From: Salinisphaera sp.
GTDB taxonomy: Bacteria; Pseudomonadota; Gammaproteobacteria; Nevskiales; Salinisphaeraceae
NCBI GenBank assembly: GCA_027858915.1
Contig: JAQIBT010000092.1
Span: forward strand, 1-64,000
DNA: 64,000 nt
Direction of reading: 5' to 3'
Made by a program: the position numbers and the translations under genes. The notes beneath the pieces are model-generated. The model was given only the letters and a program-made list of their open reading frames with translations. It made no database searches and was not told the origin of the DNA. Below, piece after piece: positions 54,545 to 63,471 of the stretch; the first letter of the stretch is position 1; each line of letters begins with the position of its first letter.

Positions 54545-55798
54545 TCAGGGCTTCTTCATGCTCGCGGTCGAGCTGGCATCTTCGACCAGCGCCAGGCCCA
54601 TGCTGCGCCGTGCCATGTCATGCCGGATACCGGGCGCCAGCGACAGACCGAACAAGCCCATCGAGCGGACATGGCCCAGGCCGGGCACGCGATTGGAGAA
54701 CACACGCACGATCGCATCGGTGAAGTTGGCGACCCGATGCTGATCGGGGCGACGGCCTTCGGCCCAGCCGGCGAGCATGTCGGCGTCGCCCGGATCGAAG
54801 CCATGGCCTTTGAGCGCCTGATGTTCACGTAGCGTAGCGGCCAGGCCCAACGCATCGCGGATTGCCAGATTGAACCCCTGGGCAGCCGCGGGATGCAGCG
54901 AATGCCCGGCATTGCCGATCAGCGCCGCCCGCGTGCTCGCCGCCTTGTCACAGAGCACGCGCGCCAGCGGATAGGATCCGCGCGGCCCGGCCAGCGATAG
55001 CCGCCCCAGTCGTTCGCCGAATACATTCTGCAGACGCGTTATGAAATCCGTGTCGTCAGTCGCACACAGATCACGCGCCATGTCGGTCGGAACGGTCCAG
55101 ACACAGGCACAGCTGTCGGCGGTACGCGGCAACAAGGCCACCGGGCCGTCGGCGTTGAAACGCTCATAGGCACAGCCGTCGTGCGCGCGTTCGGGCTCGA
55201 TGATCGTAATCACGGCCGACTGATGATAATCGTCAATCTGTGCCCCAATACCGAGCGCCTCGCGGACGCTGGATCGGGCGCCGTCGGCGCCAATTAACAG
55301 CCGGGTGCTCACGGTCGAGGGTTGGTCGTCTTCGTCTGTGAGCGACAACTCGATGCGATCATAGTCCATGTAACGCAGCATCTGAAAACGCGCGGGCGCT
55401 ATCACGTCGACCGAGTCCAGGCCGGCGAGTCGGTTCCGCAAGGCCTCGATCATCACCAGATTAGGCACGACATAGCCCAGCGCCGGCAGGCCGTATTCCT
55501 CGGCCGCAACCTGCACGCGACCAAAATGGCCCCGTTGGGAGACATGCAGGCGCTTGATTGGCGCGGCGGACTCGGCCATCTCGCCCCACAGGCCCAACTC
55601 ATCGAACATGGCGCGCGTCCCCCAGGCCAGTGCCGTAGTACGCGCACGCATGTTGTCGTCGGCCGGCGCGTCGAAGGCCTGGGCTTCGATCAGCGCAATC
55701 TGCAATCCGGTGTTGGCCAGGGCACAGGCCAGACTGGCCCCGGCCAGGCCGCCACCAACCACGGCGATATCGTATTTGATCGGGTTAGCGCTGCTCAC
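54545..55798 (-). CDS. ubiH: 2-octaprenyl-6-methoxyphenol hydroxylase (UbiH-type)
   Basis: A 417-residue FAD monooxygenase of ubiquinone biosynthesis, starting at GTG 55798, which overlaps the pepP stop (GTGA). Motifs: VVGGGLAGASLACALANTGL (GxGxxG), LLIGADGARSSVREALG (DG), and AALIGNAGHSLHPAAAQGFN, where the second FAD GD motif reads GN (GNAGHSLHP). The pepP-ubiH order matches E. coli. It is a membrane-peripheral enzyme of the Ubi complex. Confidence 0.93.
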   Translation of the reverse strand: MSSANPIKYDIAVVGGGLAGASLACALANTGLQIALIEAQAFDAPADDNMRARTTALAWGTRAMFDELGLWGEMAESAAPIKRLHVSQRGHFGRVQVAAEEYGLPALGYVVPNLVMIEALRNRLAGLDSVDVIAPARFQMLRYMDYDRIELSLTDEDDQPSTVSTRLLIGADGARSSVREALGIGAQIDDYHQSAVITIIEPERAHDGCAYERFNADGPVALLPRTADSCACVWTVPTDMARDLCATDDTDFITRLQNVFGERLGRLSLAGPRGSYPLARVLCDKAASTRAALIGNAGHSLHPAAAQGFNLAIRDALGLAATLREHQALKGHGFDPGDADMLAGWAEGRRPDQHRVANFTDAIVRVFSNRVPGLGHVRSMGLFGLSLAPGIRHDMARRSMGLALVEDASSTASMKKP

Positions 55799-57177
55799 CG
55801 CGCCTGGCCTTGCTGCATCAAGGCTTCGATTCGCTCGGCCTGTTTGGGAACGTCGGAGGTCATGACTTCGCAGCCGTCGTCGGTAATGATCACATCATCC
55901 TCGATGCGCACGCCGATACCCCAGTAGTCGGCCGACGCGTGCTCGGTATTAGGCCGGATATAAAGGCCTGGCTCGATGGTCAGGGTCATGCCGGACTCCA
56001 GCATGCGCCATTCGCCGTCGATCTTGTAGCGGCCGACGTCATGGACGTCCATACCCAGCCAGTGGCTGGTGCCGTGCATGAAAAATTCGCGATAGGTCTC
56101 GTCTGCGATCGCCTGCTCGCGCGGGCCTGCGAGCAAGCCACGTTCAATCAGGCCATCGACCAGCACGCCCAATGCGGTTTCGTGCGGTGTATTGGCCGGC
56201 ACGCCCGGCTTGCAGGCGGCAATCGCAGCTTCGTTGGCCGCCAGCACGATATCGTAGACCTCACGCTGGCAATCGCTGAAACAGCCGTTGGCAGGAAAAG
56301 TCCGCGTGATATCACCAGCATAGCCGCGATATTCTGCCCCCGAGTCGATCAGCACCAGGTCGCCGGCGGCCAGCGGCGAGGCGTTTTCCACATAATGCAG
56401 GATGCAGCCGTTCTCGCCGGCGCCGACAATCGTTGGATAAGCCCAATGCAGGCCGTGCAGGCCGAAGCAGTGGTGCAGCGTGGCTTCGAGCTGATACTCA
56501 AAGACACCCGGCGCGGCTGCCTGCATCGCGGCGACGTGGCCAGCGGCCGATACCCTGGCCGCCTGGCGCATCAGGTCCTGTTCCAGCGGCGACTTGCGCA
56601 GCCGCATTTCGTGCAGGACGCTGTTGAGATTCACTATATGATCGGGCGCCGCGGCATGCTTGCCGCGGGTCCGCAGCGCGTTGACCCGCTCGGTGAGATA
56701 CGGCTCGAACGCCGAGTCTGCCCCCTGTGTCATGTAGAGCGTCTGGCGACCGGCCAGCAGATCCAGGATTCGCGTTTCGAACTCATCGATCGGAAAAGCG
56801 CTGTCAGCACGATAGACGCTCGTGGCGCCCTCGGTGCCGGCACGGCGGCCAATCCAGGTTTCGGCATCGCGATCGCGCTCACGACAGAACAGGATGTACT
56901 CGCCGCCCTGCTCGGTCCCGGCGCCCGGCACCAGCACTGCAATGGCACGGGGTTCGGTGAAACCGGTGAGGTAGCGGAAATCGCTGTTCGGCCGATACGG
57001 ATAATCGACGTCGTTATTGCGATTGCGTTCGGGCGTAGCCGCAATGACCGCAACCGCATCGCCGCCGATTTGCTCGGCCAGTCGACGCCGGCGAGCCGCG
57101 GCTTCGTCCTGGCTGTCCTGATGGTCGAGATGCGACGTGTCCGGGATCGGCAGTTGGGGCATCAACGAATGAGCCAT
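55795..57177 (-). CDS. pepP: Xaa-Pro aminopeptidase (aminopeptidase P)
   Basis: A 460-residue metallopeptidase of the pita-bread fold. N-terminal domain to about 180, then the catalytic domain with metal ligands visible in VLIDSGAEYRGYAGDITRTF (Asp pair), HGTSHWLGMDVHD (His), LTIEPGLYI (Glu), and IGVRIEDDVIITDDG (Glu). It removes N-terminal residues before Pro using Mn. Its ATG overlaps the UPF0149 stop (TGATG), and its stop overlaps ubiH, so UPF0149-pepP-ubiH are co-translated. Confidence 0.96.
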   Translation of the reverse strand: MAHSLMPQLPIPDTSHLDHQDSQDEAAARRRRLAEQIGGDAVAVIAATPERNRNNDVDYPYRPNSDFRYLTGFTEPRAIAVLVPGAGTEQGGEYILFCRERDRDAETWIGRRAGTEGATSVYRADSAFPIDEFETRILDLLAGRQTLYMTQGADSAFEPYLTERVNALRTRGKHAAAPDHIVNLNSVLHEMRLRKSPLEQDLMRQAARVSAAGHVAAMQAAAPGVFEYQLEATLHHCFGLHGLHWAYPTIVGAGENGCILHYVENASPLAAGDLVLIDSGAEYRGYAGDITRTFPANGCFSDCQREVYDIVLAANEAAIAACKPGVPANTPHETALGVLVDGLIERGLLAGPREQAIADETYREFFMHGTSHWLGMDVHDVGRYKIDGEWRMLESGMTLTIEPGLYIRPNTEHASADYWGIGVRIEDDVIITDDGCEVMTSDVPKQAERIEALMQQGQAR

Positions 57178-57722
57178 CAGTGCAGCGTCTCTCTTGCGAC
57201 CGGGCCTTCGCGCCTGGGTTGATGCTCGAGAAATATCATCTGCACGCCGACGCGTGTGTATTCCACCAGTTCGGCGTAATCCGATTCGGCCGATTCGCTG
57301 TCGCTGTCCTCGGCCGTCAGATCGGCCTTGGACAGTTCAGTCAGATCGGCAACGACTTCCTGTACCTCGGCCGACAACTGGGCCGGTGCGAAGCGACCTT
57401 CGCAGCTCAGACCATAGAGAAAGCCCGCGCACCAGCGCGCCAGTGCGCGCACGCGATCCTCCAGCGGCGCCTCATCGCTGGGCAGCAAGGGGCGAAAGCT
57501 CAGGTCCGGGTCGAACAGACCCTCGAGCGTCATCTCGCGCAAGGCATCAAGCGCCTCGGCCAGCATGTCAGAGTGGTTGTCGGTCACCGCGCCCACAGCC
57601 GAAGCTTCGTTATCGACACAGAGCATGCCGGTGAGCGTGCCATGGGTTTCTCCCGGCGTCTGTGCGGAACCCGCTTCGGTCAGGCCGTGCGCTAGCACGC
57701 TGAAAATATCGGTCTGGCTCAT
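57177..57722 (-). CDS. UPF0149 family protein (YgfB-like)
   Basis: A 181-residue protein from ATG 57722; the longer frame to 57812 adds an unlikely leader. All family parts are present: SVLAHGLTEAGSAQTPGETH, GTLTGMLC, ARWCAGFLYGLSCEGRF, and SDYAELVEYTRVGVQMIFLE. YgfB homologues sit upstream of pepP and ubiH in many gammaproteobacteria; in Pseudomonas, YgfB modulates beta-lactam resistance. The gene opens the pepP-ubiH operon with TGATG coupling. Confidence 0.92.
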   Translation of the reverse strand: MSQTDIFSVLAHGLTEAGSAQTPGETHGTLTGMLCVDNEASAVGAVTDNHSDMLAEALDALREMTLEGLFDPDLSFRPLLPSDEAPLEDRVRALARWCAGFLYGLSCEGRFAPAQLSAEVQEVVADLTELSKADLTAEDSDSESAESDYAELVEYTRVGVQMIFLEHQPRREGPVARETLH

Positions 57723-57787
57723 ATTGGCTGCTTGCTGGTGTCGGCGCGTAGCCGATTGATCAGGCCCACTATGGTAGCAAAGCGCGC

Positions 57788-58234
57788 CTATCCACTCGCG
57801 CCGAGGAGGCACAGATAAGCGGCGTTATAGGCAGCATGGACCAGCATCGGAGTGCGTAATTGCCGCCGGCGCTCGTAAAGCGCACCGAAAACCAGCGACG
57901 GCAAGAAGATGCCGGCCGCCCACAGCGGCGGATGATGCAACAGATGCGCCAGGGCAAAGACCAGTGACGTCGCCAGATTGGGAAGGCTTATGATGGAACG
58001 TGTGCCCGGGCGATGATGCCTGCAGCGGAGCAGCCATTCCTGCAGGCCGCCGCGAAACACGAGTTCCTCCAGCGCCGGCGCCATGACAACGCCAATCAGC
58101 ACCGCCCGGCTTCCCGGCCAGTGTGGCAGCCAGACCAGCGGCGTACCGGCGGCGATCAGCCATATCGTCGGCAGTGCAGCCGCGAGCGCCAGCCATAACG
58201 CCGGATCGTTCGCCCAGGCGCGGTGCCGCGTCAT
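57788..58234 (-). CDS. mrtJ: CPBP/glutamic-type intramembrane protease (MrtJ-like)
   Basis: A 148-residue multi-helix membrane protein with the CPBP motifs: E56-E57 and R61 in APALEELVFRGGLQEWL, H97 in FALAHLLH, and H133/N137 in LVHAAYNAAY. CPBP/Abi proteases are glutamic-type intramembrane peptidases (Rce1 relatives). Its compact size and position beside a protein with a GGGC-TM-RRRR tail match the JDVT-CTERM system, in which MrtJ is the dedicated sorting protease. That name is an inference from motif and neighbour. Confidence 0.8.
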   Translation of the reverse strand: MTRHRAWANDPALWLALAAALPTIWLIAAGTPLVWLPHWPGSRAVLIGVVMAPALEELVFRGGLQEWLLRCRHHRPGTRSIISLPNLATSLVFALAHLLHHPPLWAAGIFLPSLVFGALYERRRQLRTPMLVHAAYNAAYLCLLGASG

Positions 58235-58249
58235 GCTGGCGACGTCCGT

Positions 58250-59473
58250 TCAAACCAGCGGTCGACGGCGCCGCCAGACACAGGTCGTCGCAGCGCCCAG
58301 CAGCAATACAAACCACAGTGGATCGAATAGGGCATCCGGGTCGATCGTACAGCCACCGCCACTGCTGCTTGCGCTTTTGCCACCGTTCACAGCGATCGGC
58401 TTGTCAGCAGCGCGATCGCCTGCAATCGTTGCACTGCCGGTATCCGGACAGCGGGTATTGTTGATCAATTGCCAGCCGATGTTCTCCAGCACGCAGGCCG
58501 CCATGCCGATCCCGGAGAGCACGCTGGAATCCGGGTTGGCGCGTGGCTCCATGATCTGATCGGGTGACAGCGAGGTATCCCAGTGCGACAGCGAGCTGCC
58601 GATGTCCACCGGCGACGGTGCATACAGCCGGACTCGGCCCTGGGTGAAGCCGTCACTGAGCAAGCCGGCCGCTGCGTTGCTGGTCACCGAGTCGCTCCAG
58701 ACGACATAGGGTCCATCATCGATCGCTCGGGCGCGCTCGGCGTCGGTCAGGTCGGTCAACAGCGGCTGACCGGCTATCGACAGATCCTGGATGAAGCGCG
58801 AGAAGATATCCGGATATCGGGCTCCGTCTGCGGCATGTGGGAACTGGCCCACCGTGCTGCTGGTGCTGTTGGTCAACAGTACGGTCGAGACAAACCCGAA
58901 GCCGTGGATCAGCTCGTGCACGGCGGTGGCCAGGAAATCGATGCGGCCAACCGGCACGTTGCCGTCCAGACCGTAATACCAGCGATCACCGTGCAGACAA
59001 TTATCGCCGCCGGCATCCAGCTGCGGATTGAAACGCAGCGCGATATCGTTGCGATCTGCGATACGTGACCCGGCCAAAGCATTCGCCAACGCCAGCGGAT
59101 ACAGCGTGTCGGAACGCGGCGCGCCGGCAAAATTGACCGAGTACTGAGTCGGCCTGGCGGTGCCCAGCGTGGCGCTGTTCCGCTGACAGGGCAACGAGTT
59201 ATCGGCATTGGCAAAACTTGCCGCAATACGCACCGGTACGCTGCTGCCCAACCGGCTGGCCAGGATGCTCGCGGCGTATGCCAGGGCTTGCCGACGCTGT
59301 GCGCCAAGCGTCGTACCGGTGTTTCCGCCTACCGGGGCGACCGCCGTTGAATCATTCAGGCCAACGCCGGAGGCGTCCTGATTGATGAACTGTACGGTCG
59401 CAGCGTGGGCGCCTGCCATGTATGCACACAACCCCAGTCCCACGCTGATCGCCAGCATTGCGGCAGTCTTCAT
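58250..59473 (-). CDS. Secreted metalloprotease-like protein with JDVT-CTERM-type sorting signal
   Basis: A 407-residue exported protein. A signal peptide (MLAISVGLGLCAYMAGAHAA) leads to a mature region with a zinc motif HELIHGFGF (H186, E187, H190). The C-terminus has SSSGGGC, then FDPLWFVLLLGAATTC, then RRRR: a Gly-rich run, a Cys, a short hydrophobic helix and a basic cluster. This tripartite tail resembles JDVT-CTERM/GlyGly-CTERM signals, which are cut and anchored by a dedicated protease. The next gene, 15 bases downstream, is exactly such an intramembrane protease. HExxH without a visible third ligand leaves activity open. Confidence 0.85.
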   Translation of the reverse strand: MKTAAMLAISVGLGLCAYMAGAHAATVQFINQDASGVGLNDSTAVAPVGGNTGTTLGAQRRQALAYAASILASRLGSSVPVRIAASFANADNSLPCQRNSATLGTARPTQYSVNFAGAPRSDTLYPLALANALAGSRIADRNDIALRFNPQLDAGGDNCLHGDRWYYGLDGNVPVGRIDFLATAVHELIHGFGFVSTVLLTNSTSSTVGQFPHAADGARYPDIFSRFIQDLSIAGQPLLTDLTDAERARAIDDGPYVVWSDSVTSNAAAGLLSDGFTQGRVRLYAPSPVDIGSSLSHWDTSLSPDQIMEPRANPDSSVLSGIGMAACVLENIGWQLINNTRCPDTGSATIAGDRAADKPIAVNGGKSASSSGGGCTIDPDALFDPLWFVLLLGAATTCVWRRRRPLV

Positions 59474-59566
59474 TCGGATATCCCCTTGCGGCCGTTCCCT
59501 GAGCCCAGCCGCCTGCGTGGTGTTATTGATTGATTGCGATGACCGGCTTCAAAGTGCTGGCGTCAA

Positions 59567-59950
59567 TCAGTGCCTGGCACAGAGCGTTGACGCCTCATCG
59601 TTGCCTGGCTCATCGCTGCGGCTCGCGTGGCCCATGCGCAGGCTGCCATCCGGACAGCGCACGACCTGCTCTTTCACCGCCGAGGACGGATCGGTGGCAA
59701 TCATCTGGGTGCCATCCTTGGTCTGCCAGCTGGTATAGCCGTCGGCGTCGCGGGCTGGCTTGCCGTCCGGGCCGGTCTTGATCTGCTGCGCCGGTACCTG
59801 CGTGACATCGCCGGTATCCGGGTCCAGTAGGATTTCCTGTTTGGCGTTGCCGTGCTCGCCGCTCGCGCTATCGGCAAGCACGGTGCTGGAAGCAAACAGC
59901 AGCGCGCTGGCAGCCAGCAACAGCATCGGCGTGGCGTATCGGATTGTCAT
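59567..59950 (-). CDS. Small predicted secreted protein, unknown function
   Basis: A 127-residue protein from ATG 59950 (AGGAG upstream; the frame start at 59992 is rejected). A clean signal peptide (ATPMLLLAASALLFASSTVL, then ADSASG) precedes a mature region with ILLDPDTGDVTQVPAQQIK and SWQTKDGTQMIA, and two Cys (VVRCPDGS and TLCARH) that may form a disulphide. From memory it resembles post-PEP-CTERM or cell-envelope small proteins, but no family is assigned. It stands upstream of the metalloprotease on the same strand with a 93-base gap. Confidence 0.7.
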   Translation of the reverse strand: MTIRYATPMLLLAASALLFASSTVLADSASGEHGNAKQEILLDPDTGDVTQVPAQQIKTGPDGKPARDADGYTSWQTKDGTQMIATDPSSAVKEQVVRCPDGSLRMGHASRSDEPGNDEASTLCARH

Positions 59951-60143
59951 GCGACTCCTGCTTTCGGTAGGGCGTGTATCGATCATCGACACGCAAAAAT
60001 TCGCGCATCGACTTCGGCCTTGTATCTCAGCCGGTTATATCACGGCTGTACACCTGCCAACTCACACCCACCCCTTGGCGGCAGGCCTGGGCCACAACGT
60101 ATGATGAAGCACCACCGACAAGGCTGCCCCGGAGCATAGACCG

Positions 60144-61304
60144 ATGAAACCCATCGACTGGCGCGACACCATGGCCGAGCTGATTGCGCAGTGCACGATC
60201 AGCAGCGACAACCCAACACTCGATACCGCCAATCGGCCGGCAGTCGAGGCATTGGCCGAGCGGCTGGACGGCGTTGGCTTCGACTGCGAGATCCAGGCAC
60301 TGCCGGGGCGCGAAGACAAGGTCAATCTCATCGCCCGGCTGGGGGATGCCGAGCAGGCTGCTGAGTGTGGTCTGGCATTCGCCGGACATATCGATACCGT
60401 GCCCTATGACGCCGCAGGCTGGGATTCGGACCCGTTTGAACTGATCGAGCGCGACGACAAACTATTCGGACTGGGCAGCACCGATATGAAAGGCTTTCTG
60501 GCGCTCGCTGCGGGTGTGGCCAGCGAGTACGCCGGTCGCCGCCTGCAGGCGCCGTTGTCGCTGGTCATTAGCGCGGACGAGGAATGCGGCATGGATGGCG
60601 CACGGGCGATGCTGGAACGCGGGCAGGCACCCGCGCGCTTCTGCGTCATCGGCGAGCCCACTAACCTGGTGCCGATTCGTCGCCACAAGGGCATCTTCAT
60701 GGAGACGATCGAGACAATCGGTGCTTCCGGTCATTCCAGCAATCCGGCGTTGGGCGCCAACGCGATCGAGGCCATGTACCGGGCCATGGCCGCCGTGCGT
60801 GCGCTGCGCGATGAGTTGGTCGAGCGCCAGACCGCCGACGGCTTTCCCTTACGCCACGCCACGCTCAACCTGGGCGCGATCAACGGCGGCGATGCGGCCA
60901 ACCGGATTCCTGCGCGCTGCCGTCTGGATATCGACCTGCGTTTCCTGCCCGGCATGGAAATCGATGCCCTGCGCGCGGAGCTCCGTCAGCGCGTACACAG
61001 CGCCCTTGAGGGCAGCGACTGCGCGGTGGCTTTTACCGACCTGTTCGCCGGGACGCCAGCGTTCGAGACCCATACCGAGTCGTCGATCGTAACGGCCTGC
61101 GAGCAATTATCAGGCAACCGCGCAGCCGCGGTGGATTTCGGCACCGAAGGGGCTTTTTACAATGCCATGGGCATGGAAAGCGTAATCCTGGGGCCGGGCG
61201 ACATCGCCGATGCGCACCAGCCCAATGAATACCTGGCGATAGAGCGTATTGCGCCCATGCAGCAAATCATGCGCGGGCTGGTCGAGCGTTTCTGTTTATC
61301 ATGA
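60144..61304 (+). CDS. argE: Acetylornithine deacetylase
   Basis: A 386-residue M20/ArgE metallohydrolase. Metal-site segments: FAGHIDTVPYD (His, Asp), LGSTDMKGFLALAAG (Asp), SADEECGMDGAR (Glu pair) and the Glu/His around FCVIGEPTNLVPI. The C-terminal DFGTEGAFYNAMG holds the conserved ArgE/DapE region. It releases ornithine from N-acetylornithine. argA follows, so the two run the linear acetyl cycle. It is divergent from the minus-strand secreted-protein gene. Confidence 0.94.
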   Translation: MKPIDWRDTMAELIAQCTISSDNPTLDTANRPAVEALAERLDGVGFDCEIQALPGREDKVNLIARLGDAEQAAECGLAFAGHIDTVPYDAAGWDSDPFELIERDDKLFGLGSTDMKGFLALAAGVASEYAGRRLQAPLSLVISADEECGMDGARAMLERGQAPARFCVIGEPTNLVPIRRHKGIFMETIETIGASGHSSNPALGANAIEAMYRAMAAVRALRDELVERQTADGFPLRHATLNLGAINGGDAANRIPARCRLDIDLRFLPGMEIDALRAELRQRVHSALEGSDCAVAFTDLFAGTPAFETHTESSIVTACEQLSGNRAAAVDFGTEGAFYNAMGMESVILGPGDIADAHQPNEYLAIERIAPMQQIMRGLVERFCLS

Positions 61305-61308
61305 CGTC

Positions 61309-62673
61309 ATGAATCCCGACCCTATGCACAACGAAGAGATAGCTGCCGATGAGACCGGCACCGCTCTCGTCGCCTCCCTGCGAGCCTCGGCACCTTATGT
61401 TCACGCTCATCGCGGGCGAACGTTCGTCATCTATCTGCCGGGCGAGGCGGCTGCGTCGCCCCGCTTTGCCGACCTGGTGTACGACATCGCGTTGCTGCAC
61501 AGCTTGGGGGTCAGACTGGTCGTGGTATTCGGCGCGCGTCCGCAGATCGATACCGCGCTCGGCGCTGCCGGCGTGGAGACCTGTTTTGTGGATGATGTGC
61601 GCGTCACCGACGCGGTATCGCTCGGCTTGATAAAACATGCGGTCGGCGCCCTGCAGATGGATCTGGAGGCCCTGCTGTCGACCAGCCTGGCCAGCACACC
61701 CATGGGCGGCGCGCGTATTGCGACGGTCAGCGGCAATCTGGTTACGGCCCGGCCGGTCGGCATATCGCGCGGGGTCGATCACGGCCATACCGGCGAGGTC
61801 CGTCGCCTGGATACGACGAGCATCAATGCGCATCTGGCCCGCGGGCATATTGTGTTGCTGTCCTGTATCGGCTACTCGCCGTCCGGCGAGATATTCAATC
61901 TGCGGGCCGAGGAAGTAGCCAGTGCCGCGGCCACCGCCCTGTCTGCCGACAAGTTCGTCCTGCTGCATCCGGGGGCCGCAATGCACGAACGCTTTGCCGA
62001 TACGCCGCCAGGCCTTGCCGTGGAAGCGGCCCGAGCACTGATGGATCGCGGCGATACGCCGCTGTCGCCCGCCGACCGTGCGCGTCTGGGCGCGGCCGTC
62101 GCGGCCTGTCAGGCCGGCGTGGAACGCAGCCATCTGGTGAGCTTCGAGTCCGACGGCGCGTTGCTGCGCGAGCTGTATTCACGCGACGGCGTCGGCACCA
62201 TGGTGGCCGGCGATCGCTACGACGATATTCGTACCGCCAGCCCGGAGGATCTGGGGGGCGTGCTGGCCCTGATCGAGCCGCTGGCCGATGCCGGGCTGCT
62301 CGTGGCCCGCTCGCGCGAGGTGATCGAACTGGATATCGATCACTACATCGTGACCGCACGCGATGGGCTGGTGACCGCCTGTTGTGCGCTCATGCCCTAT
62401 CCCGACGAAGCAATCGGCGAGCTGGCCTGCGTGGCGGTCCACCCGTCATATCGGGGCCAGAACCGTGCCGCGGCACTGCTGGACGAGGTCGAAGGCCGTG
62501 CGCGTGAAATAGGTCTCGACCGATTGTTCGTACTTACCACCAAGGCCCCGCACTGGTTTATCGAGCACGGATTCAAGGCGTCGTCTCTCGACGCGCTGCC
62601 GGTGGCCAAGCGTGCGCTCTACAACTATCAGCGCAACTCGGCGGTCTTCATCAAGACGCTCACCAGGCGCTGA
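61309..62673 (+). CDS. argA: N-acetylglutamate synthase
   Basis: A 454-residue enzyme from ATG 61309, four bases after the argE stop (ATG 61324 is also possible). An N-terminal amino-acid kinase domain (RGRTFVIYLPGEAAASPRFA, LGVRLVVVFGARPQID) precedes a C-terminal GNAT domain (ELACVAVHPSYRGQNRAAAL, FKASSLDALP). It acetylates glutamate, the first step of arginine synthesis. Domain order matches ArgA. Feedback by arginine acts on the kinase-like domain in E. coli. Confidence 0.95.
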   Translation: MNPDPMHNEEIAADETGTALVASLRASAPYVHAHRGRTFVIYLPGEAAASPRFADLVYDIALLHSLGVRLVVVFGARPQIDTALGAAGVETCFVDDVRVTDAVSLGLIKHAVGALQMDLEALLSTSLASTPMGGARIATVSGNLVTARPVGISRGVDHGHTGEVRRLDTTSINAHLARGHIVLLSCIGYSPSGEIFNLRAEEVASAAATALSADKFVLLHPGAAMHERFADTPPGLAVEAARALMDRGDTPLSPADRARLGAAVAACQAGVERSHLVSFESDGALLRELYSRDGVGTMVAGDRYDDIRTASPEDLGGVLALIEPLADAGLLVARSREVIELDIDHYIVTARDGLVTACCALMPYPDEAIGELACVAVHPSYRGQNRAAALLDEVEGRAREIGLDRLFVLTTKAPHWFIEHGFKASSLDALPVAKRALYNYQRNSAVFIKTLTRR

Positions 62674-62678
62674 GCGCG

Positions 62679-63443
62679 GTGGCTCGAGCCAAGTCACGGC
62701 AGAAACACGTGTCCCGTGTATTCGTCGATCAGCCGCTTCGCGTTGATGCCGGTCCGATTACGCTGGCGCAAGACAAGCGTCATCATCTGACCACTGTGCT
62801 GCGTCTGGGCGCGGGCGCAGCGATCAAGCTGTTCAACGGCGACGGCCACGAGTACGCTGCGCGTATCGATCAGGCCAATCGGAAGACGCTGACCGTGGTC
62901 GTGGAATCCCGCGCAACGCCGATCCGCGAATCCCGTCTCGACGTCACGCTGGTACAGGCCGTGGCCCGCGGCGACCGCATGGATTTTGCCCTGGCCAAGG
63001 CCGTTGAGCTCGGCGTGACGCGTATTCAGCCGGTTTTCACCATCCGCGGCCAGGTCAGGCTCGATGACGAGCGCCTGGCCAAGAAGGAGCTGCACTGGCA
63101 GCGACTTGTCGAATCCGCTGCCGAACAGAGCGGCCGACTGGTCTGTCCGGCAATCGCACCTACGCTTGAGCTGACCGATATTCTAAGTCGACCCGTCGAA
63201 AGCGGTCGCTCATATCTGATGCTGGCGCCCACCGCATCGCACAGCATCAATCATATGCCGGCCGCCCAGCAGGTCACACTGCTCATCGGCCCGGAGTCGG
63301 GCCTGTCGCCGGAGGAAATCGAGCGTGCCGCAGCTAGCGGCTGGCAAGCGTTGACGCTCGGCCCGCGCATCCTGCGCACAGAAACAGCCGGCATGGCAGC
63401 CCTCGCGGCACTACAAACCGTCTGGGGAGATCTTGCAGGGTAG
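62679..63443 (+). CDS. rsmE: 16S rRNA m3U1498 methyltransferase RsmE
   Basis: A SPOUT methyltransferase. The N-terminal PUA-like domain (FVDQPLRVDAGPITLAQDKR, HHLTTVLRLG) precedes the knotted domain with VQAVARGDRMDFALAKAVEL, SAAEQSGRLVCP, LLIGPESGLSPEE and TLGPRILRTETA, all RsmE signatures. It methylates U1498 of 16S rRNA with S-adenosylmethionine. The frame starts at GTG 62679; GTG 62709 would give the more usual start and 244 residues. Convergent with the channel gene. Confidence 0.95.
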   Translation: MARAKSRQKHVSRVFVDQPLRVDAGPITLAQDKRHHLTTVLRLGAGAAIKLFNGDGHEYAARIDQANRKTLTVVVESRATPIRESRLDVTLVQAVARGDRMDFALAKAVELGVTRIQPVFTIRGQVRLDDERLAKKELHWQRLVESAAEQSGRLVCPAIAPTLELTDILSRPVESGRSYLMLAPTASHSINHMPAAQQVTLLIGPESGLSPEEIERAAASGWQALTLGPRILRTETAGMAALAALQTVWGDLAG

Positions 63444-63471
63444 TCCATAGGCTTGGTTGATCCTGCCTGCA

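Noticed and set aside
55810-57222. 470-codon plus-strand ORF antisense to pepP
   Set aside because: pepP carries all metal ligands; the antisense frame shows no domain.
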